From: Flavobacterium tructae
GTDB lineage: Bacteria; Bacteroidota; Bacteroidia; Flavobacteriales; Flavobacteriaceae
Direction: 5' to 3'
Length of the DNA: 64,000 nucleotides
Assembly: GCF_002217475.1 (NCBI RefSeq)
Contig: NZ_MUHH01000043.1
Span: 1-64,000, forward strand
Position 1 is the stretch's first letter, and every line of letters starts with the position of its first letter. Both the position numbers and the translations under genes were made by a program. Below, one piece after another: positions 18,283 through 27,872 of the stretch. The notes under the pieces were generated by a model. The model did not search any database. It saw nothing but the letters and a program-made list of their open reading frames with translations, and was not told the origin of the DNA.

Positions 18283-19128
18283 TTGAAAACGCCATTAGTT
18301 TCCATAATAGTTCCTTGTTACAATCAGGCTCAATATTTGGGCGAAGCTTTACAGTCTGTTTTAAATCAGTCTTTTGAAGATTGGGAATGTATCATCGTAA
18401 ATGATGGCAGTCCGGATAATACAGACGAAATAGTAAAAAAATGGATTGCGAGAGATGCAAGATTTAAATATGTTTTTAAGGAAAATGGGGGAGTTAGTAG
18501 TGCAAGAAACCTGGGTATAGAAATCGCAGTTGGAGAATATATTCTGCCACTCGATGGAGATGATAAGATTGGAAAAGAGTATGTAAAAGAAGCTGTCCTG
18601 TCTTTTGAAAAAGATAATTCATTAAAAGTTGTCTATTGTAAAGCAGAAAAGTTTGGCGATGAAAATGGCGAGTGGATTTTAAACCCTTTTTCATTGCATA
18701 ATTTAAGTAGAAAAAATATAATTTTTTGCTCAGCTTTATTTCGAAAAAAAGAATGGGAATTAGTTGGAGGCTATGATGTTAATATGGATAAAGGCCTTGA
18801 GGATTGGGAATTTTGGATAGCTATTTTAAAGAATGGAGGTAAAGTTTATTGCTTGCAAGGAGTTGGGTTTTATTATAGAATTAAAGAAAAATCTAGAAAC
18901 AATCAATTGATAGGAGAAGATAAAAAAAACTTATTAGCATATTTAAACATTAAACATGCCGATTTCTTTGTCCGTGAGTTAGGATCATCAATAGAATTAT
19001 ACCAAAATTTGAATGATGCAAAAAGCAGTTATAGAAGAAAATTAAAAAGTAAAAAAAATGTAATTGATCTTTTTTGTAAGACCTTCTTTAGATTTACCAT
19101 CTTCAATAAAAGTAAAGATTTTGATTAA
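18283..19128 (+). CDS. Glycosyltransferase family 2
   Basis: 281 residues. VSIIVPCYNQAQYLGEAL is the start of the GT-A domain, IVNDGSPDNTDE the nucleotide loop, PLDGDDKI the DXD motif, and GLEDWEFWI the catalytic acidic motif. Start is TTG 18283, one base after the previous stop; no ATG precedes the conserved first strand. Followed by another GT2 whose ATG directly abuts this stop. Donor unknown. Confidence 0.87.
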   Translation: MKTPLVSIIVPCYNQAQYLGEALQSVLNQSFEDWECIIVNDGSPDNTDEIVKKWIARDARFKYVFKENGGVSSARNLGIEIAVGEYILPLDGDDKIGKEYVKEAVLSFEKDNSLKVVYCKAEKFGDENGEWILNPFSLHNLSRKNIIFCSALFRKKEWELVGGYDVNMDKGLEDWEFWIAILKNGGKVYCLQGVGFYYRIKEKSRNNQLIGEDKKNLLAYLNIKHADFFVRELGSSIELYQNLNDAKSSYRRKLKSKKNVIDLFCKTFFRFTIFNKSKDFD

Positions 19129-20016
19129 ATGTTAGTTTCCATAATTATCCCGGTCCATAAAACAATTGATTTTTTTAAAAGTTGCGTAACAAGTGCTTTG
19201 TCGCAAACGTATAAAAATATTGAAATCATAATAGCCTGTAATGGAGCACTGGAAGTGCAGGAATGCAAAGAATTTTTAAATATTGAAGATCACAGAATTA
19301 TTTATTTAAAAACAAAAGATGGAAGACATAATGCCAGAAATGAAGCATTGCTTATCGCCAAAGGTAATTTTGTTCAATTTTTAGATTATGATGATCTGTT
19401 ATTTGTAAATAAATTAGCAGTGCAGCTTGCATTAATAAAAGGTAATCCGACCAATCTTGTTTCCATTACAAAATGGAAAAAATTCAACACTAATATAGAG
19501 GAGGATTATAATTTTCCATTTGAATTGATGTTTGACGAAAAAAATATTGCTATAGGAAGATTAATTGGGAAACTTGGTAAAAGTGGTGGATTTATCGCCA
19601 CATCTTCCTGGATTGTCTCCAGAGATTTAATTGCCGGAATTGAATGGACGGACAGTCCGAATGATGATGCTGTGTTTTTTTCCGAAATCTGCAAAAAGAA
19701 TCCGGGTGTTATGATGGTTCCTGAAATTTTGGCAGGATGCAGAGTTCATGACGATAATACGAGCGCTATTCGGTCAAGACAACAATTTGATCTTTTGCTA
19801 AAAGGCTGGAAGATTATTCATAATAATTTAAAATCAATAAAAAGCTCAGAAAATAGTCTTTATCTGTATAGAGCTCATTTGTATTTAATTACTTATTCAA
19901 AAACAATTAAAAGATACCGTATTTGGGAAGTAATTTTCAAAAGTGTCAGGTTTGGATTTCAAAGTGGTTTAGGCATTTACGTTTTTTTAGATCTGAAAAA
20001 GCAAATTTTCAACTGA
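19129..20016 (+). CDS. Glycosyltransferase family 2
   Basis: 295 residues. VSIIIPVHKTIDFF opens the GT-A domain; the metal motif is present as QFLDYDDLLF. The usual DDxS nucleotide loop is altered to ACNGAL, as in some divergent GT2 enzymes. SPNDDAVFFSEI holds the acidic acceptor-side residues. Third of three tandem GT2 genes, beginning at the base after the preceding stop. The C-terminal end is hydrophobic and basic. Donor unknown. Confidence 0.83.
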   Translation: MLVSIIIPVHKTIDFFKSCVTSALSQTYKNIEIIIACNGALEVQECKEFLNIEDHRIIYLKTKDGRHNARNEALLIAKGNFVQFLDYDDLLFVNKLAVQLALIKGNPTNLVSITKWKKFNTNIEEDYNFPFELMFDEKNIAIGRLIGKLGKSGGFIATSSWIVSRDLIAGIEWTDSPNDDAVFFSEICKKNPGVMMVPEILAGCRVHDDNTSAIRSRQQFDLLLKGWKIIHNNLKSIKSSENSLYLYRAHLYLITYSKTIKRYRIWEVIFKSVRFGFQSGLGIYVFLDLKKQIFN

Positions 20017-20032
20017 TCCGGATTTAAAGATA

Positions 20033-21181
20033 ATGAAGAAGAAAATATTGTTAATTGGCCCTTTTGGTAACTTTGGAGGAAGAGAATTAGAAGTATCATT
20101 TATTGCCTCTGTACTGGCTTCAAAGTATGAAGTTGATATTTGTACAACGGGTGCTGTATCTAAGAAATCACAGGTATTTAATTTTGATAAAGATCAAAAG
20201 GTATTTTCGGTAAAAGATATATTATGTAAGACTTTTTTTAGCATAAAATTATTATGTTTTCTATCTTATATTAAAAATTACTTCAGAGGTATTTTTACAA
20301 GTTATGCCAACAATGAAATTGCAAAGCGTTATTTTAATTATGATAAAAAAGTAAATCATATTCTTGAGAAGTTGGTGAAACAATACGAGGTTGTTTTTAT
20401 TTGTGCTGATTTATCATCAGGTTACATGAATGAAATTATTACTTTCTCAAAGAAACACCAGGTTAAAGTTATTTTTAGAACAACTGCTCAAATCAAAGGT
20501 GCAGACTTTAATTATCTCAACGATGTTGATTTATTTATTCATCATTCTGTAAATAATGCAGAGAAGATAAAACGAAGTAATTATAAAATAATTGATCAAT
20601 GTACATTTATACAAGATCAATTGCTGTCGTTAGAAAATAATAACGGCAAGACTAATTTTTTATTATTGGGAAGATTATCTGAAGAAAAAGGTTTTGAAGA
20701 AGTTATCGATTATTTCGTTAGATGTAAAGAACAAAAAGATCAACTTACTATTGTAGGTGATGGCAAACTAAAAGAAAAATTACAGTTAAAATATGCAGGA
20801 TTTCCCGAAATTAAATTTTTAGGGTTTGTAAAATCTGAAAATTTAGATTCCATTTTAAAAGAAATAGATTGTCTTATCATCTCTTCTTTTGAAGAATCAG
20901 GACCTTTAGTGGGTATTGAAGCAATGGCAGCTGCAAAAACAATTATTTCAACAAAAGTTGGCGCTATGCCAGAAAGATTAAAAAATACCTTAAATGATTT
21001 TTGGTTTGATATTCTGGATTATAATACATTTAAAAGAGAGTTTCAAAGATTTAAAAATCTGGACAATAATTCTCTGACTAAAATCAATAATAGTCTTAGA
21101 AATGAATATAAAAAGGAATACACGATCGAGTCTATTGCTGCAAAGTATTTAAAATCGATTGATAAAGTTTTAGGATTATAA
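20033..21181 (+). CDS. Glycosyltransferase family 4
   Basis: 382 residues, GT-B fold. The N-terminus reads LLIGPFGNFGGRELEV, the donor domain begins at FLLLGRLSEEKGFEE, and the EX7E motif is present as EESGPLVGIEAMA. GAMPERL follows as the usual loop after this motif. The enzyme probably adds one sugar to the lipid-linked intermediate on the cytoplasmic side. It lies between two GT2 genes with gaps of 16 and 26 bp. Donor not predictable. Confidence 0.87.
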   Translation: MKKKILLIGPFGNFGGRELEVSFIASVLASKYEVDICTTGAVSKKSQVFNFDKDQKVFSVKDILCKTFFSIKLLCFLSYIKNYFRGIFTSYANNEIAKRYFNYDKKVNHILEKLVKQYEVVFICADLSSGYMNEIITFSKKHQVKVIFRTTAQIKGADFNYLNDVDLFIHHSVNNAEKIKRSNYKIIDQCTFIQDQLLSLENNNGKTNFLLLGRLSEEKGFEEVIDYFVRCKEQKDQLTIVGDGKLKEKLQLKYAGFPEIKFLGFVKSENLDSILKEIDCLIISSFEESGPLVGIEAMAAAKTIISTKVGAMPERLKNTLNDFWFDILDYNTFKREFQRFKNLDNNSLTKINNSLRNEYKKEYTIESIAAKYLKSIDKVLGL

Positions 21182-21207
21182 AATTAAGAACAGAAGTTTA
21201 CTAAATA

Positions 21208-22122
21208 ATGCAAACGGATAAAAAGTTTACCATTTTAATAACAACCAAAAATCGAAAAGATGATTTGGCATTTACGTTGCGTAAAATTCAGTATTTACTG
21301 GATAGAGATGATGTTGTTTTTATTATTTGTGATGATGGATCGACAGATGAAACCTGTTTTTTTATTAAAGAAAATTATCCAAATATTCAATTGATCCAAA
21401 ATGTTAAAAGTGAAGGATTAATTTATAGCAGAAACCGTCTGATGGCTTTAGTAACTACTGAATTTGCTATTTCTATCGACGATGATCTGCACTTTATTAC
21501 TCAGAATCCTTTAGAAATTATAGAGAAAGCATTTATTGAGAACCCAAAAGTTGGGCTTTTTAGTTTTCGAATTTTTTGGAGTTTGAACGAACCCCAAATA
21601 ACAAAATGTAATGAAGTTGCTCATGCCGTACAAAGTTTTGCAGGAGGAGCAAATGTCTGGCGAATGTCTGCATGGAATGAGATTCCGGATTATCCATCAT
21701 GGTTTATCTTTTACGGGGAAGAAGATTTTGCATCGTATCAACTGTTTAAGAAAAACTGGAAGATTTTTTATTTACCGGAGATTTTAGTTAATCACAGAGT
21801 AAAAATTACAGACCGTAAAAAGGATTCTGATTATAGTTTACGTTTGCAGCGGTCATTACGTTCTGGCTGGTATTTATATTTTTTGTTTTTCCCGATTGTA
21901 GTAATACCAAAAAAAATGGCTTATTCAATTTGGATACAACTCAAATTAAAAGTATTCAAAGGAGATTTTAAAGCTTTAAAAGCGCTTTTGCTGGCAATGG
22001 CTGATTTGTTAATTTCAGTTCCAAAAATTGCCCGGCAGGCAAATCGATTAACAAGTAAAGAATATAAGGCTTATCAGGAAATAGCAGCAACAAAACTTTA
22101 CTGGTATCCCGAAGTTGAATAA
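21208..22122 (+). CDS. Glycosyltransferase family 2
   Basis: 304 residues. FTILITTKNRKDDL begins the GT-A domain, CDDGSTDET is the nucleotide loop, and SIDDDLHF is the DXD motif. FYGEEDFASYQL gives the catalytic ED pair seen in family 2 enzymes with a following NHR segment. The C-terminal portion has an amphipathic helical stretch (YFLFFPIVVIPK) that may sit on the membrane. It is the last GT before the nonulosonic acid genes, and neuB begins 30 bp downstream. Confidence 0.86.
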   Translation: MQTDKKFTILITTKNRKDDLAFTLRKIQYLLDRDDVVFIICDDGSTDETCFFIKENYPNIQLIQNVKSEGLIYSRNRLMALVTTEFAISIDDDLHFITQNPLEIIEKAFIENPKVGLFSFRIFWSLNEPQITKCNEVAHAVQSFAGGANVWRMSAWNEIPDYPSWFIFYGEEDFASYQLFKKNWKIFYLPEILVNHRVKITDRKKDSDYSLRLQRSLRSGWYLYFLFFPIVVIPKKMAYSIWIQLKLKVFKGDFKALKALLLAMADLLISVPKIARQANRLTSKEYKAYQEIAATKLYWYPEVE

Positions 22123-22152
22123 TCTTATTTGTACCAGAAAATAATTTTTAAT

Positions 22153-23166
22153 ATGTCAAAAAAAAACAATCCTTATATTATTGCCGAAATTGGCCAGGCA
22201 CACGAAGGTAGCTTAGGAATTTTATATTCTTATATCGATGCTATTAGTCAAACTGGAGTAGATGCTATAAAGTTTCAGATGCATATAGCCGAAGCAGAAA
22301 GCAGTGAACATGAATCTTTTCGGGTTAAGTTTTCATTAGAAGATAAGACAAGATTTGATTATTGGAAACGTATGGGATTTTCTTTAGAGCAATGGAAAGG
22401 AATTAAAAAACATTGCGACGATGCAGGTTTAGACTTCATCTGTTCTCCTTTTAGTAATTTAGCGGTTGACTGGCTGGAGGAAATAGGAGTAGAGCAATAT
22501 AAAATAGGTTCTGGTGAAGTAAATAATTTGTTAATCTTAGAAAAAATTGCAAAGACAAAAAAGCCAGTAATTTTATCTTCAGGAATGAGTTCTTTTAAGG
22601 AGCTAGACAAAACCGTTGCTTTTTTAAAAGAAAGAAATGTATCTTTTTCAATATTGCAATGTACTACTGCATATCCTACAAAACCGGAACAGTATGGTTT
22701 AAATGTAATTCCTGATTTGAAAGATCGCTACAAAGTACCGATCGGATTTTCGGATCATTCAGCAAAAATAGAAACTTGTATTGCTGCAACAGCTCTGGGG
22801 GCAAGCATACTTGAATTTCATGTTGTTTTTGACAGACAAATTTTTGGTCCGGATTCTAAATCATCATTAACTATTGCAGAAACTAAAGATTTAGTTACAG
22901 GAGTTCGTAATATTGCAAGTGCACTAGCCCATAGAATTGATAAAAATGACAATGAAGATTTTTCTTTACTCAAACAAATTTTTGAAAAATCATTAGCAGT
23001 AAATAGAGACCTGCCAAAGGATCATATTTTAACTTTTGATGATTTAGAGTCTAAAAAACCAAAAGGTTTTGGACTAGATGCTTCTCGTTTTCAGGAAATT
23101 ATAGGAAAAACTCTCAATAAAGATTTGAAACAATGGGATTTTCTAAATGAAACAGATCTATATTAG
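22153..23166 (+). CDS. neuB: N-acetylneuraminate / nonulosonic acid synthase (NeuB family)
   Basis: 338 residues from ATG 22153; an in-frame TTG at 22129 would add eight residues that do not look conserved. IIAEIGQAHEGSL is the NeuB N-terminal signature, KFQMH and GSGEVNN are active-site segments of the TIM barrel, and FSDHS and EFHVVFDR follow. The last 60 residues (SLAVNRDLPKDH onward) form the SAF antifreeze-like domain typical of sialic acid synthases. It condenses phosphoenolpyruvate with ManNAc or a 6-deoxy-diamino relative. Together with neuC and neuA it provides CMP-nonulosonate. Confidence 0.92.
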   Translation: MSKKNNPYIIAEIGQAHEGSLGILYSYIDAISQTGVDAIKFQMHIAEAESSEHESFRVKFSLEDKTRFDYWKRMGFSLEQWKGIKKHCDDAGLDFICSPFSNLAVDWLEEIGVEQYKIGSGEVNNLLILEKIAKTKKPVILSSGMSSFKELDKTVAFLKERNVSFSILQCTTAYPTKPEQYGLNVIPDLKDRYKVPIGFSDHSAKIETCIAATALGASILEFHVVFDRQIFGPDSKSSLTIAETKDLVTGVRNIASALAHRIDKNDNEDFSLLKQIFEKSLAVNRDLPKDHILTFDDLESKKPKGFGLDASRFQEIIGKTLNKDLKQWDFLNETDLY

Positions 23167-23204
23167 AATCTAATTTAATTTTTGAGACGTTTTAATTTTA
23201 TAAA

Positions 23205-23230
23205 AAAGTAAAAAAAGAACATTTTACTTT
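23205..23230. other. AT-only inverted repeat in the neuB-neuC gap
   Basis: AAAGTAAAA (23205-23213) and TTTTACTTT (23222-23230) form a perfect 9-bp stem with an 8-nt loop, followed by a pyrimidine-rich stretch. It could be a weak terminator in the 103-bp gap before neuC. A TACATTTA sequence at 23243-23250, one base off the -7 consensus, might then drive neuC. Both readings are weak. Confidence 0.35.
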
Positions 23231-23269
23231 CTTCTTTTAATCTACATTTATCCCCATAATAAATTCAAA

Positions 23270-24427
23270 ATGACAAAAAGAAAAATAGCTGTGGTCATTA
23301 CGGCCCGTCCTTCTTACAGTCGTGTAAAAACGGTATTATCTGCTATAGAGCAACATTCTGATTTAGAATTACTATTGGTAGTTGCTGCTTCAGCCTTATT
23401 AGACCGATACGGTTCTGCTGTAAATTTTATTGAAAAAGACGGTTTTAAAATTGCAGCTAAGGTATTTAATGTTTTAGAGGGTGAAAATTTAACAGCAGCA
23501 GCAAAAACTACCGGGATTGGTATTTTGGAGTTATCGACTGTTTTTGATAATCTAAAACCGGATATCGTAGTAACTGTTGCGGACAGATTCGAAACAATGG
23601 CAACGGCAATTGCAGCTTCGTATATGAATATTCCTCTGGCACATATTCAAGGAGGAGAAGTTACAGGCAATATTGATGAAAAAGTACGTCATGCTATTAC
23701 AAAATTATCTGATTATCATTTTGTAGCTTCAGAAGGTGCAAAAGAAAGAGTTATTAAATTAGGAGAAGATCCGTTGAACGTTTTTAATACAGGTTGTCCT
23801 TCTATTGATTTGGCTGAAGAAGTGCTACAAAGTAAAATTCTTCCCTTCGATCCCTATGAAAAATATGGTGGAGTAGGAGCAAAACCAGATTTATCTCAAG
23901 GATATTTTGTGGTAATGCAACATCCTGTGACTACAGAATATAAAGATTCCAGAAAACATATTGAAGCAACACTGGAAGCAATTTACAAATTGAATAAACC
24001 CACACTTTGGTTTTGGCCTAATGTAGATGCAGGAGCAGACGGGACTTCAACAGGAATTCGAGCATTTAGAGAACAACATCAATTACCCAATGTTCATTTT
24101 TTCAAGAATATGGAAGGTAAAGATTTCTTGCAATTATTGAAACATGGTGACTGTCTGATAGGGAATTCGAGTGTAGGAATCCGCGAATGCGCTTTTTTAG
24201 GAATCCCGGTTGTTAATATCGGTTCCCGTCAAAACAGAAGAGATCGAGGAGGAAATAGTGTAGATGTTGATTACTCGCAAGAACAGATAGAAACTGCAAT
24301 AATGACTTCAACAGCAAAAGGAAAAACAATTTCATCAACTATTTATGGAAATGGAAAAGCAGGTATTCAGATAGCAGACTTATTAGCAGAGTTGCCTTTG
24401 CAGTTTCATAAAACTATAATGTACTAG
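23270..24427 (+). CDS. neuC: UDP-N-acetylglucosamine 2-epimerase, hydrolysing (NeuC/LegG type)
   Basis: 385 residues, GT-B-like fold of the 2-epimerase family. VITARPSYSRVK at the N-terminus, VTVADRFETMA, IQGGEVTGNIDEKVRHAITK and the late NIGSRQNRRDRG segment are the conserved elements of the hydrolysing subgroup. It releases UDP and yields ManNAc, or a 2,4-diacetamido-6-deoxymannose if it is LegG-like; sequence alone does not separate the two reliably. It supplies NeuB. Situated 103 bp after neuB with a possible terminator and promoter between. Confidence 0.9.
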   Translation: MTKRKIAVVITARPSYSRVKTVLSAIEQHSDLELLLVVAASALLDRYGSAVNFIEKDGFKIAAKVFNVLEGENLTAAAKTTGIGILELSTVFDNLKPDIVVTVADRFETMATAIAASYMNIPLAHIQGGEVTGNIDEKVRHAITKLSDYHFVASEGAKERVIKLGEDPLNVFNTGCPSIDLAEEVLQSKILPFDPYEKYGGVGAKPDLSQGYFVVMQHPVTTEYKDSRKHIEATLEAIYKLNKPTLWFWPNVDAGADGTSTGIRAFREQHQLPNVHFFKNMEGKDFLQLLKHGDCLIGNSSVGIRECAFLGIPVVNIGSRQNRRDRGGNSVDVDYSQEQIETAIMTSTAKGKTISSTIYGNGKAGIQIADLLAELPLQFHKTIMY

Positions 24428-24455
24428 TTCTTAATTTAATCAATTATAAAACAGA

Positions 24456-25445
24456 ATGAGAATAGGAGCTAATCCTCAAAAAAGTGAAAGAAAAATTACA
24501 TTAGAAACTCATCACAGAATTGTGGTTGTGGTTTATATTCCAAATTCAGAAGGATTTTATGAAAATTCATTTGAAGTATTTAAAACGTGTTTGAATTCAC
24601 TTATTTCTACTATAAATTCAGAGGCAGCAATAACAGTTGTTAATAATGGTTCGCATGAAAAAGTTTCCGATTTTTTAAATCTTTATCTCAAAGAAAAAAA
24701 AATAGACAGTCTAGTATCACACAATACAAATATTGGTAAAATTGATGCATTGATAGGTGCCGCAAGGGGATCAAGAGAAAAGTACATTACACTTACGGAT
24801 GCTGATATTCTTTTTACGACCGGATGGCAGGAAAATATAGAAGAAGTTTTTTCTAATTTCCCTAAGGTAGGATCTGTTTCTCCTATTCCAGTTCGTGAAG
24901 GAACCTTTTTTGGTACGTCATCTGTTTTAAAGCAAATTTTATTGAGAAAGATAAAATTTAAGCCAATGCCTATTCCGGAAAATTTTGAGGCATACAATAG
25001 ATATCTGGAAAGCATCAACTGGGATTTACAAATTAACAAAGACGAGAAATGGAATGTAGTAGAAAGCAATAATTGTAAAGCAAATATTGGCAGCGGACAT
25101 CAGGTATTGACCATTGATAGAGATATTTTGTTCGAAACCGTGCCAACACGTCCCTCTCTGACTCTTGTTGGTGGAACATCTGAAAATGATTATGTTGATT
25201 TTGCAATTGATAAATCAAATAAACTCAGATTATCTACGTATCATAATTACGCCTTTCATATGGGGAATAAATTAGAAAGCTGGATGGTTGATGTACAAAA
25301 TCGTAATACAAAATCGGAGATATACACTAAAAAGAATTTATATACTGAATCAATTGATTTACATAACAATTGGTATTACGATAAGTACTTTGGATTGAAG
25401 AAAAAAATAGTAAAAAATCTTTTTAATGTTTTTTATAAAAAATGA
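24456..25445 (+). CDS. Glycosyltransferase family 2-like (GT-A fold)
   Basis: 329 residues. The GT-A start is VVVVYIPNSEGFY, preceded by about 20 extra residues. VVNNGSHEK stands in place of the usual DDGS loop and LTDADILF is the metal motif. NIGKIDALIGAARGS matches the helix before the DXD. It lies between neuC and neuA and overlaps neuA by 4 bp, so it may use a donor connected with the nonulosonic acid unit or attach the sugar next to it. No known sialyltransferase family motif is visible in it. Confidence 0.75.
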   Translation: MRIGANPQKSERKITLETHHRIVVVVYIPNSEGFYENSFEVFKTCLNSLISTINSEAAITVVNNGSHEKVSDFLNLYLKEKKIDSLVSHNTNIGKIDALIGAARGSREKYITLTDADILFTTGWQENIEEVFSNFPKVGSVSPIPVREGTFFGTSSVLKQILLRKIKFKPMPIPENFEAYNRYLESINWDLQINKDEKWNVVESNNCKANIGSGHQVLTIDRDILFETVPTRPSLTLVGGTSENDYVDFAIDKSNKLRLSTYHNYAFHMGNKLESWMVDVQNRNTKSEIYTKKNLYTESIDLHNNWYYDKYFGLKKKIVKNLFNVFYKK

Positions 25446-26140
25446 AGATCCTGGCTATAATTCCGGCTCGCGGAGGTTCTAAAGGAATTCCCGGGAAAAA
25501 TATTAAATTGTTAAATGGAAAACCATTATTAGCTTATACTTCCGAAATAGCGTTACAATCCAAATATTTGACAGAAGTTATCATTTCGACAGATGATGCA
25601 GAAATTTCAGAAACAGCAAAAGAGTTAGGGTTAAAAGTCCCATTTATTCGACCTCAGGAATTAGCGCAGGATACTACGCCTACCGTAGATGTTATCATTC
25701 ATGCGTTGAAGTGGTATGAAGAGCAAAATATTTTTTTTGACGCTGTTTGCCTTTTGCAGGTAACAAGCCCTTTTAGAACAGTGGAATTTTTAGATGCAGC
25801 AATAAATAAATTTGCAGATCAAAAATCTGATTCTTTAGTTTCTGTTTGCAGAGTTCCTCATGAATACAATCCACACTGGACATTTGAAGTAAATAAAGAC
25901 GGGAATTTAAATATTGCAACAGGTGAAGAAAAAATCATTAGTAGCAGACAAGAACTTCCTCTTGCCTATCACCGTGATGGAAGCATTTATATAATCAAAA
26001 CAGAAGTGCTTTTAAACGAATATTCTTTATACGGAAAAAGTATTGCATTCATTGAATCTGAACCTGAGTTTTATGTTAATATTGATACTATGAGAGATTG
26101 GCAAAAAGCGGAAGAAATGATTCAAAATAAATTAAAATAA
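25442..26140 (+). CDS. neuA: Acylneuraminate (nonulosonate) cytidylyltransferase
   Basis: 232 residues, the usual length of the single-domain enzyme. IPARGGSKGIPGKNIK at residues 7-22 is the CMP-NeuA signature and nucleotide loop; LQVTSPFR and the late FVNIDTMRDW region (here EFYVNIDTM) complete the active site. It activates a nine-carbon acid as CMP sugar using CTP. Overlaps the GT upstream by 4 bp and asnB by one base. It may serve Neu5Ac, legionaminic or a related acid. Confidence 0.92.
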   Translation: MKILAIIPARGGSKGIPGKNIKLLNGKPLLAYTSEIALQSKYLTEVIISTDDAEISETAKELGLKVPFIRPQELAQDTTPTVDVIIHALKWYEEQNIFFDAVCLLQVTSPFRTVEFLDAAINKFADQKSDSLVSVCRVPHEYNPHWTFEVNKDGNLNIATGEEKIISSRQELPLAYHRDGSIYIIKTEVLLNEYSLYGKSIAFIESEPEFYVNIDTMRDWQKAEEMIQNKLK

Positions 26141-27855
26141 TGTGTGGTATTGCAGGGATAATTGGGAATTATAAGGAAGTTCAATTAGAGAACATGCTCA
26201 AAAGTCAGTATCATAGAGGGCCTGACGCAACAGCAAAATATTTTGATTCTGATTTTTGTGCTTTAGGACATAACCGATTAGCAATTATCGATTTGTCGAC
26301 AGAATCAAATCAACCGTTTAAAGATGATTCAGAACGTTATGTTTTAGTTTTTAATGGAGAAATCTATAATTATATAGAACTTAAAACGGTTCTTAGCAAT
26401 CAATATAATTTTAAAACAGAATCAGATACCGAAGTTTTATTGGCGGCATTTATCATTTACGGAAAATCTTGTTTAGAAAAACTAAACGGGATGTTTGCTT
26501 TTGCTATTTGGGATAATCAGGAGAAAAAACTATTTGCGGCAAGAGACCGATTTGGGGTAAAACCTTTTTATTATAGCGTATTTAAAGATTCATTTTATTT
26601 TTCGTCTGAGATAAAAGCTTTACATGCAGCAGGAATACAGAAGGTTTCTAACGAAAAAGTTTGGGCTTCTTATTTTGCATTTGGTTCTTACGGAATGCCC
26701 GATGAAACTTTTTGGTCAGACATTACCCAGTTGCCCGGAGGACATTTTTTAGAATTCGAAAACAAAAAAATAACCATCAAAAAATGGTATTTTTTTGAGG
26801 AAGAAGTCGCTAAACAACCTAAGGATTTAACTTTTGAAGAGGCAAAAAAACAGTATGTTGCACTTTTAAAAGACAGTATCAATTTACGTTTTAGAGCAGA
26901 TGTAAAAGTAGGTTTTAATGTTAGTGGCGGACTGGATAGTTCTGTACTATTAGCATTAGTAAATGTTCAGGAAGACAATTCGAAAATTAATGCTTATACT
27001 TTCTACACCAATGATTCAGATTATGACGAGTTGCCCTGGGTAGAAAAAATGATTGCCGAAACTCAAAACCCTTTAAAAAAAGTGCTTCTTCAATCTGATG
27101 AAATACCAGGTTTAACACAAAAAATACAATGGCAGCAAGACGAGCCTTTTGGAGGAGTTCCGACCTTGGCTTATGCTAAAATTTTTGAGCAAGCCAGAAA
27201 AGATCAGGTTTTAGTTCTTCTTGATGGACAAGGTATGGATGAACAATGGGCAGGATATGACTATTACACTCAAAATAACGAGGCGACAATACAAGGCGTT
27301 CAGGATTCTCCATTTAAAATTAATATCCTTGCTGATTCATTTTTGCAAAAAGCTGAAAAACCTTTGTATCCAAAACCTTTTGAGGATGAGGTTTTAAATA
27401 AGCAATATCGCGATTTGTTTTATACCAAAATTCCTCGTGCTTTACGATTTAACGATCGGGTTTCAATGGCATATTCGACAGAATTACGAGAACCGTTTTT
27501 AGATTATCGTCTGGTAGAATTTGCATTTTCACTGCCATTGGATTATAAAATAAAAGATGGAGTTTCTAAGTTTATCTTACGCGAAATTGCCTCAGAATAT
27601 TTTGTAAATGATTTGGTTTTTGCACCAAAAAGAGCGCTCCAGACGCCACAACGAGAATGGTTGGCAACTGATTTAAAAGAATGGGTAAGTCAGTCTGTCA
27701 AAGAAATAGAAAATGCTGTGCAAGCGGAATGGTTTAATAAAGAGGCTCTGCAAAAGGAAGTAAAAAGCTATTTTGAAGGCAATATTCAATCTAGTTTTCA
27801 TATCTGGCAGTATATCAGTCTGTACGAAATGCTGAAAGTTAGCAGCAATAAATAA
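26140..27855 (+). CDS. asnB: Asparagine synthase-like glutamine amidotransferase
   Basis: 571 residues with two domains. The N-terminal Ntn glutaminase domain has the nucleophile Cys2 (MCGIAG), RGPDA, and NGEIYNY; the synthase domain has the pyrophosphate loop SGGLDSS at 262-268. Conserved regions are all present, so it should be active. Being inside a polysaccharide locus, directly coupled to neuA, it more likely forms an amide on a sugar carboxylate, such as a uronic or nonulosonic acid, than free asparagine. That role is inference; such genes are often found in O-antigen loci. Confidence 0.85.
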   Translation: MCGIAGIIGNYKEVQLENMLKSQYHRGPDATAKYFDSDFCALGHNRLAIIDLSTESNQPFKDDSERYVLVFNGEIYNYIELKTVLSNQYNFKTESDTEVLLAAFIIYGKSCLEKLNGMFAFAIWDNQEKKLFAARDRFGVKPFYYSVFKDSFYFSSEIKALHAAGIQKVSNEKVWASYFAFGSYGMPDETFWSDITQLPGGHFLEFENKKITIKKWYFFEEEVAKQPKDLTFEEAKKQYVALLKDSINLRFRADVKVGFNVSGGLDSSVLLALVNVQEDNSKINAYTFYTNDSDYDELPWVEKMIAETQNPLKKVLLQSDEIPGLTQKIQWQQDEPFGGVPTLAYAKIFEQARKDQVLVLLDGQGMDEQWAGYDYYTQNNEATIQGVQDSPFKINILADSFLQKAEKPLYPKPFEDEVLNKQYRDLFYTKIPRALRFNDRVSMAYSTELREPFLDYRLVEFAFSLPLDYKIKDGVSKFILREIASEYFVNDLVFAPKRALQTPQREWLATDLKEWVSQSVKEIENAVQAEWFNKEALQKEVKSYFEGNIQSSFHIWQYISLYEMLKVSSNK

Positions 27856-27872
27856 CTTATGAAATTTTAGAA

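Noticed and set aside
22129..22152. Earlier TTG start for neuB
   Set aside because: It adds eight residues outside the conserved NeuB N-terminus; ATG 22153 is followed directly by the family signature.
24683..25218. Overlapping minus-strand frames inside the GT gene at 24456
   Set aside because: They are antisense to a GT-A domain with clear motifs and have no signs of real coding.
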